10,169 bases of DNA. Origin: Nitrosopumilales archaeon. GTDB taxonomy: Archaea; Thermoproteota; Nitrososphaeria; Nitrososphaerales; Nitrosopumilaceae. The DNA is taken from the NCBI GenBank assembly GCA_025350175.1, contig JANXYF010000115.1:1-10169 (forward strand), in the 5' to 3' direction. A program made the position numbers and the translations under genes. The notes beneath the pieces are model-generated. The model searched no databases, was not told where the DNA came from, and worked only from the letters and a program-made list of their open reading frames with translations. This document shows, piece by piece, positions 1 to 5,728 of this stretch (within the stretch, counting starts at the first letter, position 1; every line of letters starts with the position of its first letter).

Positions 1-10
1 AGAAGAGTAG

Positions 11-85
11 TGGGTCCACAGGGATTTGAACCCTGGATCTTCGCCGTGTAAGGGCGACGTCATAACCGGTCTGGACTATGAACCC
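11..85 (-). tRNA. tRNA-Val (anticodon UAC)
   Basis: The minus strand folds into a complete cloverleaf of 75 nt. The acceptor stem GGGTTCA pairs with TGGACCC (one G-U pair) and is followed by discriminator A. The anticodon stem TCGCC/GGCGA encloses loop CTTACAC, giving anticodon TAC, which reads GUA valine codons. The T arm CAGGG-TTCAAAT-CCCTG is canonical. No 3' CCA is encoded, so it must be added after transcription. No intron is seen. It is divergent to the glycosyltransferase gene. Confidence 0.95.
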
Positions 86-108
86 AAGCAAGCTCCAATT
101 TAAAATGC

Positions 109-117
109 ATTTAAACT
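109..117 (-). promoter_or_regulatory. TATA box (box A) of tRNA-Val
   Basis: The minus strand reads GTTTAAATG, a good archaeal TATA element, centred about 27 bp upstream of the mature tRNA-Val 5' end, which is the expected distance for a tRNA transcribed from its first nucleotide. Confidence 0.6.
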
Positions 118-145
118 TTGAGAATTATTCAAAATAAAAATGAAG

Positions 146-154
146 AAATTATAC
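146..154 (+). promoter_or_regulatory. Possible TATA box of the glycosyltransferase gene
   Basis: AAATTATAC is centred about 23 bp before the ATG at 173. No Shine-Dalgarno sequence precedes that ATG, which fits a leaderless or nearly leaderless message. The spacing is slightly short, so the call is tentative. Confidence 0.4.
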
Positions 155-172
155 GTTAATTAAATTGCAGAT

Positions 173-1189
173 ATGTTGGACCTCGTTTTTTTCTCTAGTC
201 CCATAGGATTAGGACATGCAACAAGAGATGTAGCAATATCTCATAATTTGGATGGAATAACAAAAAGATTTGTTAGTGGTGGAATTGCTCCTCAATTTAT
301 CTCACAGAATGGTTTTGATGTAGATAATCTATACAAACCTCCTCCTTTTCAAATTGAGAATGGCAATCTAAAACAGCCTCTAAAGTGGCTTTTCAAATAT
401 TATTCTTATTACAAGGAATGTAAAGTAATCTCATCTCAAATACTTGAAGCCTATTCCCCAAAACTTGTCATAAGTGATGAAGATTTTGCATCGCTAGTTG
501 TGGCTCAAGAGAGAAGAATCAAAACCATTTTGGTAACTGATATACTTGAAACAAAATTTGCAAAGGGAATTGGCTCTATAATTGAAAATCAAATGAACAA
601 GTCAATGAAAAAAATAATTAAAAATTGTGATCTTGTAATTTTGCCTGAGAATGGAAAGAATGAAGGAAACATAGTAAGGGTTGGGCCAATAGTTCGCAAA
701 ACATTACAATCTCGTGAACAATTAAGAGAAAAGTTTGCTTTTCATAAAAAAACAATTGTTGTAAGTATGGGAGGAACAGATTCTGGTAAATTTTTGATAG
801 AAAAAATTCTTGAAGTATATCCAAAAATTGAGTTGGATGTAGAACTTGTTATTGTATCTGGTCCATCTTTTAATTTAGATCTACCACATGTCAGGAATCT
901 AGGATTTGTAAATAACTTGCATGAAGTTGTATTTGCAGCAGACTTGGTCATTTCACTTGCTGGAAAATCCACCATAGATGAATCGATATATTATGGAACT
1001 CCTGGAATATTTATTCCAATAAAGGGGCATTTTGAGCAAGAGGAGAATGCAAAGGAGTTGGGGTACAAACATGATGATATTTTTCAAATAGATAAATTAA
1101 TCAAGGAAAAGATTAACCAGAAAAGAAATCCTCAGCTTTTTGATGGAGCAAAAAGAGCATCAGATCTTATTAGAGATTTTTTGACTTAG
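173..1189 (+). CDS. MurG/GT28-like glycosyltransferase
   Basis: Predicted GT-B fold glycosyltransferase of 338 aa resembling the MurG/GT28 group, which transfer a sugar from a nucleotide-sugar to a lipid or glycan acceptor. The N-terminal domain opens with a beta strand and the loop IGLGHATRD (residues 11-19), the usual position of the glycine-rich acceptor loop. The linker carries VRVGPIVR (168-175). The C-terminal donor-binding domain starts with VVSMGGTDSG (196-205) and contains the typical signature with AADLVISLAGKSTIDE (255-270), YYGTPGIFIP (273-282) and the tail HFEQEENAKEL (286-296). No signal peptide or membrane helix is evident, so it is probably cytosolic or peripheral. Archaea of this type lack murein, so the role is likely in surface glycan, lipid or protein glycosylation; the acceptor cannot be deduced. 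The ATG is favoured because the domain begins right after it and a TATA-like element lies upstream. The family call is firm; the substrate is unknown. Confidence 0.8.
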   Translation: MLDLVFFSSPIGLGHATRDVAISHNLDGITKRFVSGGIAPQFISQNGFDVDNLYKPPPFQIENGNLKQPLKWLFKYYSYYKECKVISSQILEAYSPKLVISDEDFASLVVAQERRIKTILVTDILETKFAKGIGSIIENQMNKSMKKIIKNCDLVILPENGKNEGNIVRVGPIVRKTLQSREQLREKFAFHKKTIVVSMGGTDSGKFLIEKILEVYPKIELDVELVIVSGPSFNLDLPHVRNLGFVNNLHEVVFAADLVISLAGKSTIDESIYYGTPGIFIPIKGHFEQEENAKELGYKHDDIFQIDKLIKEKINQKRNPQLFDGAKRASDLIRDFLT

Positions 1190-1225
1190 TTATTTTGGTA
1201 AAAATTAATGCTAGCGATGATGTTG

Positions 1226-1233
1226 AAAATATA
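1226..1233 (+). promoter_or_regulatory. Possible TATA box of the aspartate kinase gene
   Basis: AAAATATA lies in the 63-85 bp gap after the glycosyltransferase. Transcription starting about 26 bp downstream (near 1256) would give a short leader carrying GAGG at 1259-1262 before the TTG at 1274. The element is AT-rich by composition, so this is tentative. Confidence 0.35.
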
Positions 1234-1273
1234 CAATACTTTATAGAAGGAATTGAAGAGAGGAAATCAAGTT

Positions 1274-2689
1274 TTGGAAAATCTAGTTATTTCAAAATTT
1301 GGTGGAAGTGCAGTTGGTGTAGATGGTGTATTAATTCCAACAATCATCAGAAGGATAAATGAGTTAAAAAAAGACTCTAAAGTAATTACAGTATTTTCTG
1401 CTCCTCTAACAACATACAATGGAAAACAGAGGTCACTTACCGATATTGCACTTGAGATTGGGCGCATGGCAGAAAAAGGAGAAAATGTAAGTATTGACAT
1501 TCTAAAAAAGCCATATCAAAAAATTGTTGAATTAATAGACAAGACATTACAAAATGATTGTAATAGAATCATCGACTCTTTTCTTGCAAAGGCAGAAGCT
1601 GCTTTATCAGAAACATTGCAAAAAAGAGAATTTGCCAATGAAACCAGGGCAAGATTACTTGCATATTCAGGCGAGGTATTAATGTCACATGTAATGAATT
1701 ATGTCTTGAAAAGTTTTGGAATAAAGTCAGAAGTTATCACCTTTGACATATGGCCTATAATTACAGATAATAATTTAGAATCTGCAAATTTTCTTGCTAC
1801 CGAGTCTTCAGAGATAATGATTGGTGTTGAAAAATTGCTAGAAGGAAATGACGTTATAACAATAGGCGGATTTATCGGAAAGACAACAGATGGAACCGAG
1901 ACAACCTATGAGAGAGGAGGCTCTGATAGAACAGCAGCAGACCTTGGCATCCTTTTTAATAAAAAATACAATACTAGAATTGATTTTGAGAAGGATAGTG
2001 CTGTATTATCTGCAGATCCTCGAGTTGTCAAAGAGGAACTAGAAACTATTACCCATCTCTCATATAATGAAGCAAGAATTGCAGGAATGTTTGGAATGAA
2101 GATTCTGGATCCAATTGCGATAAAAGAGATTGTAGAAAACGGTGTAGAAATACCAATCATGATTACTGACATGGGCAAGCCTGAAAAGATTACAACTATA
2201 GAAAGAAAACTCAGAGAAAAAAATGGCCATCCACTTAAAATAGTTACAGGAAAAAAAAATTGCGCTATTGTTAGAATTGAAAAAGAGTCTTCTGAAAGAT
2301 TATTCCATTCACTTGACAAAGATAAGAGATATAGTGAGTTTGTAGTCTTGTCTCCATTTACTAAAGATGATATTGAATTTACAAGAATATTATTTCTAGA
2401 CGGTGATTATGTCAAACGCAATGAAAGATACATCTTGGGATTTGATTCATTAGCATCTATAACATACAATAGGGGCGTCATCACCTTAATTGGAGATGAA
2501 ATGTGGCGCGTTCAGCAAGTCGCATCAAGGGCAAGCGCTAGAATAGGTGAAGCAGGTTTGAACATTCTCAACATGGATGCCCAGGAAGAAACATCTAGAA
2601 TCATAATAATAATAGAAGACAGTGGAGATAGTATAGAAAAAGCAATTTGTGCAGTTCATGCTGAAAGATCTAAAATAAAATTTGTTTAA
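1274..2689 (+). CDS. lysC: Aspartate kinase with C-terminal ACT domains
   Basis: Aspartokinase phosphorylates aspartate with ATP, the first step towards threonine, methionine and homoserine. In this archaeal group lysine is usually made by the LysW/alpha-aminoadipate-type route, so the main outputs here are probably threonine and methionine (inference). From the TTG at 1274 the protein has 471 aa. It starts MENLVISKFGGSAVG with the nucleotide-binding KFGGS (8-12). Further kinase motifs are RGGSDRTAADLG (214-225), SADPR (246-250), SYNEAR (263-268) and MKILDP (275-280). The last about 150 residues form two ACT-like regulatory units, the second around GDEMWRVQQVASRA and GLNILNMDAQ, implying feedback control by an amino acid. 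No ATG is available near the start. A TTG at 1253 would add seven residues; 1274 is preferred because GAGG lies about 11 nt upstream and the family normally begins a few residues before KFGG. Family assignment is secure; the exact start is not. Confidence 0.88.
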   Translation: MENLVISKFGGSAVGVDGVLIPTIIRRINELKKDSKVITVFSAPLTTYNGKQRSLTDIALEIGRMAEKGENVSIDILKKPYQKIVELIDKTLQNDCNRIIDSFLAKAEAALSETLQKREFANETRARLLAYSGEVLMSHVMNYVLKSFGIKSEVITFDIWPIITDNNLESANFLATESSEIMIGVEKLLEGNDVITIGGFIGKTTDGTETTYERGGSDRTAADLGILFNKKYNTRIDFEKDSAVLSADPRVVKEELETITHLSYNEARIAGMFGMKILDPIAIKEIVENGVEIPIMITDMGKPEKITTIERKLREKNGHPLKIVTGKKNCAIVRIEKESSERLFHSLDKDKRYSEFVVLSPFTKDDIEFTRILFLDGDYVKRNERYILGFDSLASITYNRGVITLIGDEMWRVQQVASRASARIGEAGLNILNMDAQEETSRIIIIIEDSGDSIEKAICAVHAERSKIKFV

Positions 2690-3023
2690 CTAAAAATAAC
2701 ATCATCGGAATAATTTTTGTATTATAAAATTAAAACGACGGTTTTACTTTTTTCTTTTTCTGCGTGCAGCTCTTTGATCTGCTTTTCGCTTGTGTTTTCC
2801 AGTCTTTCTTAAAACCATATATAAAAATCAGGATAATTTACCAGAATTTCTATCTTTGGTATATCAAAAATTGAATAACAATTGACCACCTACAAGTCCA
2901 TACCTGTAGGAAGTCAAAGTGGGTTTATTCTTGAGCCTCTTTATCTAGAATCAGCTCGGCGTTACCCAAAACACGCGCTAATTGTATTACGATCAAGAAA
3001 TATTTAGAGTTGATCTATATAGA
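2690..3023. other. 334-bp gap between lysC and the small membrane protein gene
   Basis: Apart from the basic small ORF at 2744-2818, this stretch has no convincing gene. It contains an inverted repeat CCTACA/TGTAGG at 2889-2894 and 2905-2910 with a 10-nt loop, and a 16-bp perfect palindrome at 3011-3026. The minus strand also holds a 23-codon frame at 2925-2996 with a TTG start, noted as a weak candidate in the findings. GC content rises between about 2930 and 2995 relative to the rest of the gap. No tRNA, SRP or RNase P RNA fold is apparent. Confidence 0.5.
2744..2818 (-). CDS. Ultra-basic 24-aa small protein (candidate)
   Basis: A short ATG-to-TAA frame of 24 codons beginning MVLRKTGKHKRKADQ and ending RRKRKK. 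About half of the residues are Lys or Arg, with no aromatic or long hydrophobic stretch, which is the composition of very small ribosomal proteins such as eL41 or of RNA-binding tails. It does not match the eL41 consensus that I know, so no family is assigned. An in-frame stop lies a few codons upstream, so it cannot be extended. No Shine-Dalgarno is visible, and the TATA-like TTTTTATATAT touches the ATG instead of lying 25 bp before it, which argues against a simple leaderless start. The downstream side is T-rich on the minus strand. It could be a chance frame in low-complexity sequence. Confidence 0.45.
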   Translation of the reverse strand: MVLRKTGKHKRKADQRAARRKRKK

Positions 3024-3026
3024 TCA
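3011..3026. repeat. 16-bp perfect palindrome TGATCTATATAGATCA
   Basis: The sequence equals its own reverse complement over all 16 bases, with a TATA core. Its right end is the TGA stop codon of the 70-aa membrane protein gene on the minus strand (3024-3026). It could be a symmetric regulator-binding site, a bidirectional TATA element or a weak hairpin at the transcript end. There is no evidence to choose between these. Confidence 0.6.
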
Positions 3027-3236
3027 CGTATAGGTTCCATTGATTGCCCATAATACGAGCGCGATTCCAATCAATACATACCACTTGAAGTTACGCTTGT
3101 CAAGAAATACATTCTTGGGTACAAGTTGCCCTTCTGTTGTGGACAGACGAATCTTCCTCATCTCAAATCCATTTCCTACAATACCAATAACAAACAAGGC
3201 AACTGAGGCAAATGACAGTATAGGTTGTAGAGACAT
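3024..3236 (-). CDS. Small two-helix membrane protein, unknown function
   Basis: A 70-aa protein with two predicted membrane helices, residues about 6-23 (ILSFASVALFVIGIVGNG) and about 52-67 (WYVLIGIALVLWAING), joined by a basic loop with KIRLS, TTEGQ and DKRNFK. It recalls the style of small SemiSWEET/PQ-loop-like proteins, but it has two helices where SemiSWEET has three and lacks a PQ motif, so no family is assigned. The ATG at 3236 is supported by a TATA box, TTTAAAT on the minus strand at 3261-3267, about 28 bp upstream, implying a leaderless message. An overlapping open frame on the plus strand at 3040-3261 lacks hydrophobic or domain character and is taken as the shadow. Confidence 0.65.
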   Translation of the reverse strand: MSLQPILSFASVALFVIGIVGNGFEMRKIRLSTTEGQLVPKNVFLDKRNFKWYVLIGIALVLWAINGTYT

Positions 3237-3260
3237 AGGAAAGTCAATGATGTTTCCTTG

Positions 3261-3267
3261 ATTTAAA
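3261..3267 (-). promoter_or_regulatory. TATA box of the small membrane protein gene
   Basis: TTTAAAT on the minus strand, centred 28 bp before the ATG at 3236. With the ilvE TATA box on the other strand it makes a divergent promoter region of about 110 bp. Confidence 0.55.
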
Positions 3268-3317
3268 GACAGTCGCGTCTTTCCAGTTATGATAATTCAT
3301 TTAGATTTGATTAATTC

Positions 3318-3324
3318 TTTAAAT
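3318..3324 (+). promoter_or_regulatory. TATA box of ilvE
   Basis: TTTAAAT is centred 27 bp before the ATG at 3348, the expected archaeal spacing for transcription starting at the start codon. No Shine-Dalgarno is present, so the message is probably leaderless. Confidence 0.6.
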
Positions 3325-3347
3325 TACCAAACTCTATCTAATTTTGT

Positions 3348-4262
3348 ATGAAAGAGCAAGGAAAGATTTGGATGAATGGTAAACTTGTGGCATACAAAAA
3401 TGCAAAGGTCCATGTCCTTACTCATGCATTACATTATTCAACTGCCATATTTGAGGGGATTAGATGTTATAACACTCCAAAAGGTCCAATGATTTTTAGA
3501 TTATCAGAACATGTAAACAGACTGTTCAAGTCTGCAAAAATGTATTCAATGAAAATGCCTTATTCAAAAAAAGAAATTTCAGATGGAATAATCAAAACAG
3601 TAAAGGCAAGCAAATTAAAAGAATGCTACATCAGACCTATTGCATATTATGGTCATGGTGTGATGGGTCTTACACCAACTCCAAATAAAGTTGAAGTTGC
3701 AATAGCTTGTTGGGAATGGAATCAAGGCGAGTCTAGTGCAGGAAAGCTACGGGGAGCTAGATGTAAAGTATCAAGTTGGCTTAGAATAGATTCAAGATCT
3801 CAGCCCATGCAAGCAAAGGCTGCATCAAATTATGCAAATGCTGCACTTGCAAGAGTTGAAGCACTAAGAGATGGATATGATGAAGCAATTATGCTAAACT
3901 ATCATGGTAAAGTATCAGAAGGAAGTGCAGAAAATATTTTCATTGTCAACAAGGGTGAGATTTCAACACCTCCACTTAGCGCCGGAATCTTGGATGGAAT
4001 AACAAGAGACAGTGTTATCAAAATAGCACGTTCTGAGGGATTTACAGTAATTGAAAGAGGTATTGACAGAGAAGACCTCTATGTAGCAGATGAGGTATTT
4101 ATGACTGGTACTGCAGCAGAAGTAAAATCAGTAACTGAGATTGATAATGTTCCAATTGGAGACGGCAAACTAGGAGAAGTGACTCGTAAGTTACAAGATG
4201 CTTTCTTTGAAGCTTCAAGAGGAAAAGATGAGCGTTATCTAGAGTGGTTCACTCCAATCTAA
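3348..4262 (+). CDS. ilvE: Branched-chain amino acid aminotransferase
   Basis: PLP-dependent fold-type IV aminotransferase that transfers the amino group between glutamate and the keto acids of valine, isoleucine and leucine, the last biosynthetic step for these amino acids. The protein has 304 aa, the usual length for IlvE. It shows the N-terminal GKIWMNGKLV, then HALHYSTAIFEGIRCY (26-41) typical of the family, RPIAYYGHGVMG (96-107), and QAKAASNYANAALA (155-168) with K157 as the predicted Schiff-base lysine. VSEGSAENIF (189-198) contains the glutamate expected to contact the PLP ring nitrogen (E191). SAGILDGITRDSV (211-223) and EVFMTGTAAEV (249-259) bind the cofactor phosphate. D-amino acid transaminase and 4-amino-4-deoxychorismate lyase share the fold, but length and motifs favour IlvE. 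The gene is cytosolic and leaderless, with two tiny zinc-protein genes close downstream. Confidence 0.93.
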   Translation: MKEQGKIWMNGKLVAYKNAKVHVLTHALHYSTAIFEGIRCYNTPKGPMIFRLSEHVNRLFKSAKMYSMKMPYSKKEISDGIIKTVKASKLKECYIRPIAYYGHGVMGLTPTPNKVEVAIACWEWNQGESSAGKLRGARCKVSSWLRIDSRSQPMQAKAASNYANAALARVEALRDGYDEAIMLNYHGKVSEGSAENIFIVNKGEISTPPLSAGILDGITRDSVIKIARSEGFTVIERGIDREDLYVADEVFMTGTAAEVKSVTEIDNVPIGDGKLGEVTRKLQDAFFEASRGKDERYLEWFTPI

Positions 4263-4322
4263 AAGTAAAACCTGAAAGATTCAAGTATCCCAAAACAGAC
4301 ATAGAATTTGATGGTACTATCA

Positions 4323-4484
4323 ATGGTTGATCAACACAAGCCAAAGTGTCATCTATGTAGCAATGTGTTTGAGAATTTAGAAGAATTAAGAAAACATCAA
4401 GATGATGCACATAAAGAATTTGCGGAATTCCACAAGGATGTGAGCGATCATTCTCCCACACCCGGAGACGTAACTATCTTTTAG
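4323..4484 (+). CDS. Single C2H2 zinc finger protein, 53 aa
   Basis: A short gene encoding essentially one classical C2H2 finger. Residues C9-x2-C12-x3-F16-x5-L22-x2-H25-x4-H30 match the consensus including the hydrophobic core positions F16 and L22. A tail with further histidines and acidic residues (FAEFHKDVSDH) follows and the protein ends VTIF. The finger should bind one zinc ion and could contact DNA, RNA or protein; single-finger proteins of this kind are common in these archaea and mostly uncharacterised. The ATG at 4311 is in frame and would add four residues (MVLS). The gene starts about 60 bp after ilvE, with no strong promoter or Shine-Dalgarno, so it may be co-transcribed. The opposite-strand open frame at 4249-4461 has no domain character and is rejected. 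Confidence 0.82.
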   Translation: MVDQHKPKCHLCSNVFENLEELRKHQDDAHKEFAEFHKDVSDHSPTPGDVTIF

Positions 4485-4491
4485 ATGTAGT

Positions 4492-4647
4492 ATGGAATGC
4501 AATGAAACTGCTGATCCAATTTGTTGGTTTTGTAAAAAAGGTCGTCATGAAGACTGTATGAAGAAGATTCCCACCTCTGCAAAGTCGGAAGGTCCCCACG
4601 ACTGTACATTTGACACTAAACTTGTAGATTGTCAATGTACTCACTAA
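4492..4647 (+). CDS. Cys/His-rich small zinc-binding protein, 51 aa
   Basis: ATG-to-TAA frame of 51 aa starting MECNETADPICWFCKKGRH. It has seven cysteines (residues 3, 11, 14, 22, 38, 47, 49) and three histidines (19, 37, 51), including a CxxC knuckle (CWFC, 11-14) and C22, then CQC near the end. This density strongly suggests one or two structural zinc sites; an iron-sulfur role is less likely but not excluded. It begins 7 nt after the stop of the C2H2 gene, so the two are probably transcribed and translated together. No family is recognised. The cysteine pattern, tight spacing and absence of any competing frame support it as a real gene despite its size. Confidence 0.75.
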   Translation: MECNETADPICWFCKKGRHEDCMKKIPTSAKSEGPHDCTFDTKLVDCQCTH

Positions 4648-4699
4648 ATTAGAGAAGAGAAATAATCAGATTTTTTTCTTGTATGAAATTATTACGATT

Positions 4700-4786
4700 T
4701 TATTCAGTTTTTAGTACTATACTGTTCTCAATATCTTCTTCAAGTTCTTTAACCAAACCTTTCCACCATTGTTCAAATTCTTTCAT
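4700..4786 (-). CDS. 28-aa small protein, possibly tail of a frameshifted gene
   Basis: The minus strand encodes MKEFEQWWKGLVKELEED followed by a short tail ending KTE: amphipathic, rich in Glu, Lys and Trp, likely helical. Reading further upstream in the same frame gives FWKFCKD before the Met, also protein-like, up to a TAA at about 4815. A TATA-like CTATAAAG (minus strand, 4812-4819) lies about 29 bp before the ATG, so a leaderless 28-aa product is possible. A second frame at 4773-4841 (22 aa, MMLEIDRSIKR...) overlaps it by 14 nt. Joining the two by a one-nucleotide shift would give a single helical protein of about 46 aa. The plus-strand open frame at 4683-4877 is rich in Ser, Phe and Leu and is taken as the shadow. 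Function unknown. Confidence 0.45.
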   Translation of the reverse strand: MKEFEQWWKGLVKELEEDIENSIVLKTE

Positions 4787-4811
4787 GTCTTTGCAAAACT
4801 TCCAAAACCCT

Positions 4812-4819
4812 CTTTATAG
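4812..4819 (-). promoter_or_regulatory. Possible TATA box of the 28-aa small ORF
   Basis: CTATAAAG on the minus strand, centred about 29 bp before the ATG at 4786. It overlaps the alternative upstream frame, so the two readings compete. Confidence 0.35.
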
Positions 4820-4886
4820 ATCTGTCTATCTCAAGCATCATCTTAAAAGTAATTCATGCAAAAATCTTTTTTTTTAAAAATTCAGG

Positions 4887-4975
4887 CGGGTCTAGTGGGA
4901 TTTGGACCCACGACATAGGGATATCTCCGAAAGATCATAAGAGTCCCTCGCTCTACCTGGCTGAGCCATAGACCC
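4887..4975 (-). tRNA. tRNA-Lys (anticodon CUU) with 15-nt intron
   Basis: Minus-strand cloverleaf of 89 nt, 74 nt after splicing. The acceptor stem GGGTCTA/TAGACCC is perfect, with discriminator G. The D arm GCTC-AGCCAGGTA-GAGC is typical of archaeal tRNA-Lys. The anticodon stem AGGGA/TCCCT encloses a 22-nt loop. Removing a 15-nt intron (4923-4937) after position 37 leaves the loop CTCTTAA with anticodon CTT. The splice sites form a canonical 3-4-3 bulge-helix-bulge: CTCT pairs with GGAG, with bulges TA|T and AT|A cut at the expected places. The T loop reads TCCAAAT, with C where U55 is nearly universal. No CCA is encoded. Downstream on the minus strand are a TTTTT run (4876-4880) and other AT-rich sequence that may end transcription. 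Confidence 0.93.
4923..4937 (-). other. tRNA-Lys intron, canonical 37/38 position
   Basis: The intron TGATCTTTCGGAGAT lies between nucleotides 37 and 38. Its 3' part GGAG pairs with CTCT (32-35) of the anticodon loop, giving a 4-bp central helix flanked by two 3-nt bulges. This is the substrate of the archaeal tRNA splicing endonuclease. Confidence 0.88.
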
Positions 4976-5001
4976 GGTAAAGAAGCTCACGATAAGTTCG
5001 T

Positions 5002-5009
5002 TATTTAAA
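5002..5009 (-). promoter_or_regulatory. TATA box (box A) of tRNA-Lys
   Basis: Minus-strand TTTAAATA, centred about 30 bp upstream of the mature tRNA 5' end. Confidence 0.55.
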
Positions 5010-5032
5010 CTTGAGTCAAAAAGAAAATGATT

Positions 5033-5632
5033 TTAGTTTTTTGCTGTTTCTATTTGAGAATATTTCTCTAGAATAGTTGTCAGCACAGTAGAGACCGGAG
5101 CATTGTTCATCTTTTCTTTCTCTGCCAAGAGTTTTCTGTATGCATCAAGTGTGATATACACAGGAATTGAGCCGTTTCCTTCCAACAAGCCTCTTACTCT
5201 GTACAACGCAGTCTCCATTCCCTTTTCTGCTACTTTAGAAAACTTTGCCTTGTCCATAATTGCACCTAGTGGGCCAAATGGCATGTCATAATTTACTGTC
5301 ATGGTAACTCTGGTATTTTTCTCACCAAGTTCCTCAAAATTAACTTTAATCTCCCACTTTTTAAATGGGCCTTTTATCATTTTAGCAGCAACCTTTCTTT
5401 CTGGAATGAATTCTGTTGTCTCACAGTCCCACTCTAGTCTCTTGCCATCAAAGTCACCTATTACTCTAAATGTTGTACCTACTCCCATTCCTGCCTTGAC
5501 ATCCATAGGAACTACAGTCATTCCTACTCTCTCTTCAAACTGGTCAGAGATGTGTTCAGGTCTTGCAAAGTATGTAAAAACATTTATGATTTTTTCTTTG
5601 ATGTCTATTGTTTTACTAACAGTGGTCATCAT
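5033..5632 (-). CDS. SRPBCC-fold protein with ribbon-helix-helix-like C-terminus
   Basis: A 199-aa protein whose first about 150 residues look like a START/SRPBCC (polyketide cyclase or CoxG-like) ligand-binding domain. The pattern is an N-terminal strand TVSKTIDIKEKIINVFTYFARPEHI (4-28), alternating strands GVGTTFRVIGDFDGKRLEWD (50-69) and TRVTMTVNYDMPFGPLG (107-123), and a long C-terminal helix (about 126-150). Such domains bind hydrophobic small molecules or lipids. Residues about 155-195 look like a ribbon-helix-helix unit: strand IPVYITLDAYRKLL, helix, then APVSTVLTTILEKY. That would couple ligand binding to DNA binding, an inference. The first of two adjacent ATGs is used; the second (5629) removes one residue. 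TTTAAAT (minus strand, 5654-5660) lies 25-28 bp upstream. The gene is divergent from the secreted protein gene at 5729. Ligand and target are unknown. Confidence 0.75.
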   Translation of the reverse strand: MMTTVSKTIDIKEKIINVFTYFARPEHISDQFEERVGMTVVPMDVKAGMGVGTTFRVIGDFDGKRLEWDCETTEFIPERKVAAKMIKGPFKKWEIKVNFEELGEKNTRVTMTVNYDMPFGPLGAIMDKAKFSKVAEKGMETALYRVRGLLEGNGSIPVYITLDAYRKLLAEKEKMNNAPVSTVLTTILEKYSQIETAKN

Positions 5633-5653
5633 TGGCCATTTTCGTAGAACTCG

Positions 5654-5660
5654 ATTTAAA
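5654..5660 (-). promoter_or_regulatory. TATA box of the SRPBCC gene
   Basis: TTTAAAT on the minus strand, 25 bp before the first ATG and 28 bp before the second, within a 96-bp divergent promoter region. Confidence 0.55.
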
Positions 5661-5697
5661 GCTTTTGCTGATTTTCATAGATCAGAGGGTTGTAGCA

Positions 5698-5705
5698 TTA
5701 TATTA
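5698..5705 (+). promoter_or_regulatory. TATA box of the secreted membrane-anchored protein gene
   Basis: TTATATTA is centred about 27 bp before the GTG at 5729. This spacing is the main reason to accept GTG as a leaderless start. Confidence 0.5.
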
Positions 5706-5728
5706 AAGAAAACCGTCTCAAAGCAGTA

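Noticed and set aside
1906..2319. Minus-strand open frame of 137 codons inside lysC
   Set aside because: Lies wholly opposite the conserved kinase motifs; hydrophobic composition is the usual mirror of an acidic, AT-rich coding strand.
2889..2910. Intrinsic terminator
   Set aside because: The 6-bp stem with a 10-nt loop is not followed by a T-run on either strand, and archaea rarely use hairpin terminators.
3024..3236. SemiSWEET sugar transporter
   Set aside because: Only two helices and no PQ motif, whereas SemiSWEET subunits have three; left as unknown membrane protein.
4249..4461. Minus-strand open frame of 70 codons opposite the C2H2 gene
   Set aside because: The plus strand carries a perfect C2H2 consensus; the minus frame has no recognisable structure.
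4683..4877. Plus-strand open frame of 64 codons starting MKLLRF
   Set aside because: Low-complexity Ser/Phe/Leu composition, opposite the more protein-like minus-strand MKEFEQWW frame; the start is a T-rich run and the end lies in a poly-T tract beside tRNA-Lys.
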